A stretch of DNA of 64,000 nt. Origin: Caprella mutica (lineage: Eukaryota; Arthropoda; Malacostraca; Amphipoda; Caprellidae). Of the stretch, positions 62,826 to 64,000 are shown piece after piece. Positions within the stretch are counted from its first letter, which is position 1. Each line of letters opens with the position of its first letter. The position numbers were made by a program, and so were the translations under genes. Below the pieces are notes generated by a model. It saw only the letters and a list, made by a program, of their open reading frames with translations, made no database searches and was not told the origin of the DNA. The stretch lies in the NCBI GenBank assembly GCA_947561585.1, contig CANNZV010000257.1, positions 186,001-250,000 of the forward strand. Reading direction: 5' to 3'.

Positions 62826-63510
62826 GGTGAGTAGAAATGACACACCCACAAAGTGGTGAGTGGAAATGACACACAGTGGTGAGTAGAAATGACACACGCA
62901 GTCTTGAGTAGAAATGACACACACAGTGGTGAGTAGAAATGACACACGCAGTCTTGAGTAGAAATGACACACACAGTGGTGAGTAGAAATGACACACAGA
63001 GTGGTGAGTAGAAATGACACACACAGTGGTGAGTAGAAATGACACACACAGTGGTGAGTAGAAATGACACACAAAGAGGTGAGTAGAAATGACAGACACA
63101 CACAGTGGTGAGTAGAAATGGCACACAGAGTGGTGAGTAGAAATGACACACACAGTGGTGAGTAGAAATGACACACACAGTGGTGAGTAGAAATGACACA
63201 CGCAGTCTTGAGTATAAATGACACACACAGTGGTGAGTAGAAATGGCACACAGAGTGGTGAGTAGAAATGACACACATAATGGTGAGTAGAAATGACAAA
63301 CACAGTGGTGAGTAGAAATGCACAATGGTGAGTAGAAATGAAACACAAAGAGGTGAGTAGAAATGACAGACACACACAGTGGTGAGTAGAAATGACACAC
63401 ACAGTGGTGAGTAGAAATGACACACACACAGTGGTGAGTAGAAATGACAGACACACACAGTGGTGAGTAGAAATGACACACACACACAGTGGTGAGTAGA
63501 AATGACAATT
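62826..63510. repeat. 25-bp minisatellite
   Basis: About 27 units of gtggtgagtagaaatgacac then acaca, with a gcagtcttgag variant in four units. It gives three long minus-strand open frames that read through the repeat and are not genes. Confidence 0.95.
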
Positions 63511-63532
63511 AGGAATATGTTTCCTAATTAGA

Positions 63533-63735
63533 AAAACATAAATTAGGAAACAAAAATTCACAGTCGTATAATAATTTTCTAAAATCATAACAAGCTTCAG
63601 CTACTTATATACCATAAATATTCTTTTTTTTTAGTAGTTTAATAAAAGAGAGAATATTCTATTTAACAAGCAAATTATAATGGGCCAAAAATATTGGGTG
63701 AGTTCTGAGTTATCGGACGATTCCGTTTTTTCATT
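63533..63735 (+). repeat. 200-bp duplicated segment, copy 2
   Basis: Same segment as 55756-55960, in the same orientation, also abutted upstream by a minisatellite (a different one) and also ending in a MITE-A left end, here without a right end. Confidence 0.9.
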
Positions 63736-63754
63736 TTTTTTTTTTTCTAGCGGT

Positions 63755-63844
63755 TGTTAAATGTTTTTTTTTTTTCCGGGGGGTTTATTTCACAGGGGAT
63801 TTTTGTCCGGGGGTATTTTGCACGAAGGGTTTGTCCTAGAATCC
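63755..63844. mobile_element. Isolated right end of a phrase-array element
   Basis: Units ggggggtttatttcac, ggggatttttgtcc, gggggtattttgcac end in CCTAGAATCC, like the right ends CCTAGAACAG and CCTAGCACAG of the elements at 10215 and 11938. No GTGACCGG end is visible in the preceding sequence, so the copy looks truncated. Confidence 0.5.
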
Positions 63845-64000
63845 TCTTCAATATGGATCATTGAAACATTAGTGGTAGAACTTTCATTATTTGGACTAAA
63901 CTTGTATGCAATAAGTTGGAGTTACGTGTTCGATATCTTTTAATGTATTCAACATAAGTTTTGATATATAATCATTAATTAGTTTGCAGTGCATTATTAA

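Larger units (their letters stand above)
38537..64000. other. 5' intron of the dpr-like gene or intergenic
   Basis: Exon A enters in mid-codon, so at least one upstream exon must exist on the minus strand here or beyond. I found no exon with a signal peptide and fitting donor. Besides the repeats and elements listed, unassigned more GC-rich patches are at 42640-42800, 44690-44790, 54680-54790 and 61160-61540. Confidence 0.5.

Noticed and set aside
62638..63588. Long minus-strand open frames (up to 316 codons) of a Cys/His/Ser-rich repetitive protein
   Set aside because: They are the 25-bp minisatellite read in three frames; all frames stay open equally and there is no domain.

Overview
The window is strongly AT-rich eukaryotic DNA with short exons, long introns, many small inverted-repeat elements and many minisatellites. 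The one cellular gene is an insect-type dpr (defective proboscis extension response; also labelled zig-8-like) two-immunoglobulin cell-surface protein, so the source is an arthropod, most likely an insect. The element load would fit a hemipteran, but the order cannot be fixed from this sequence alone.

Gene. Eight minus-strand coding exons of the dpr-family gene lie between 38536 and 24531 and join with matching splice phases: A 38322-38536, B 38162-38239, C 34517-34649, D 34195-34245, E 29178-29333, F 26717-26898, G 25068-25200, H 24531-24673. A-C make the first Ig domain, D and E a linker, F-G the second Ig domain, H the membrane-anchor tail and stop. The exon(s) for the start codon and signal peptide must lie above 38536 and were not found. 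D and E are both phase 1-1, so either or both could be skipped without changing frame.

Left part (1-24530), downstream of the gene. Mostly non-coding DNA with mobile elements. The most notable are three elements (10215-11212, 11938-14970, 23572-23889) with the same pair of unlike ends (GTGACCGG at one, CTGTKCTAGG-like at the other), 8-bp target duplications, and inverted arrays of short degenerate repeat phrases whose sequence differs from element to element. The 3-kb one contains a Penelope-like retroelement endonuclease fragment, a hammerhead-ribozyme-like motif, an array of conserved stem-loops and an 18-bp minisatellite. The 318-bp one sits inside a 45-bp satellite, which makes its insertion site exact.

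Introns and right part (24.7-64 kb). A roughly 100-210-bp MITE family (called MITE-A here; end GTTATCGGACGGTTCCACAT) recurs across the window, including one copy ending about 20 bp from the splice donor of exon G. Other inverted-repeat elements are at 41627-42021 (8-bp TSD), 52861-53232 (TA TSD) and 16951-17163. Minisatellites of 20-95 bp units are at 28.1-29.1, 35.2-35.4, 40.2-41.0, 42.2-42.5, 44.3-44.6, 55.6-55.8, 58.5-59.1 and 62.8-63.5 kb. No second cellular gene, tRNA, rRNA or CRISPR array was seen between 38.5 and 64 kb. This stretch is either the 5' intron of the dpr-like gene or intergenic.
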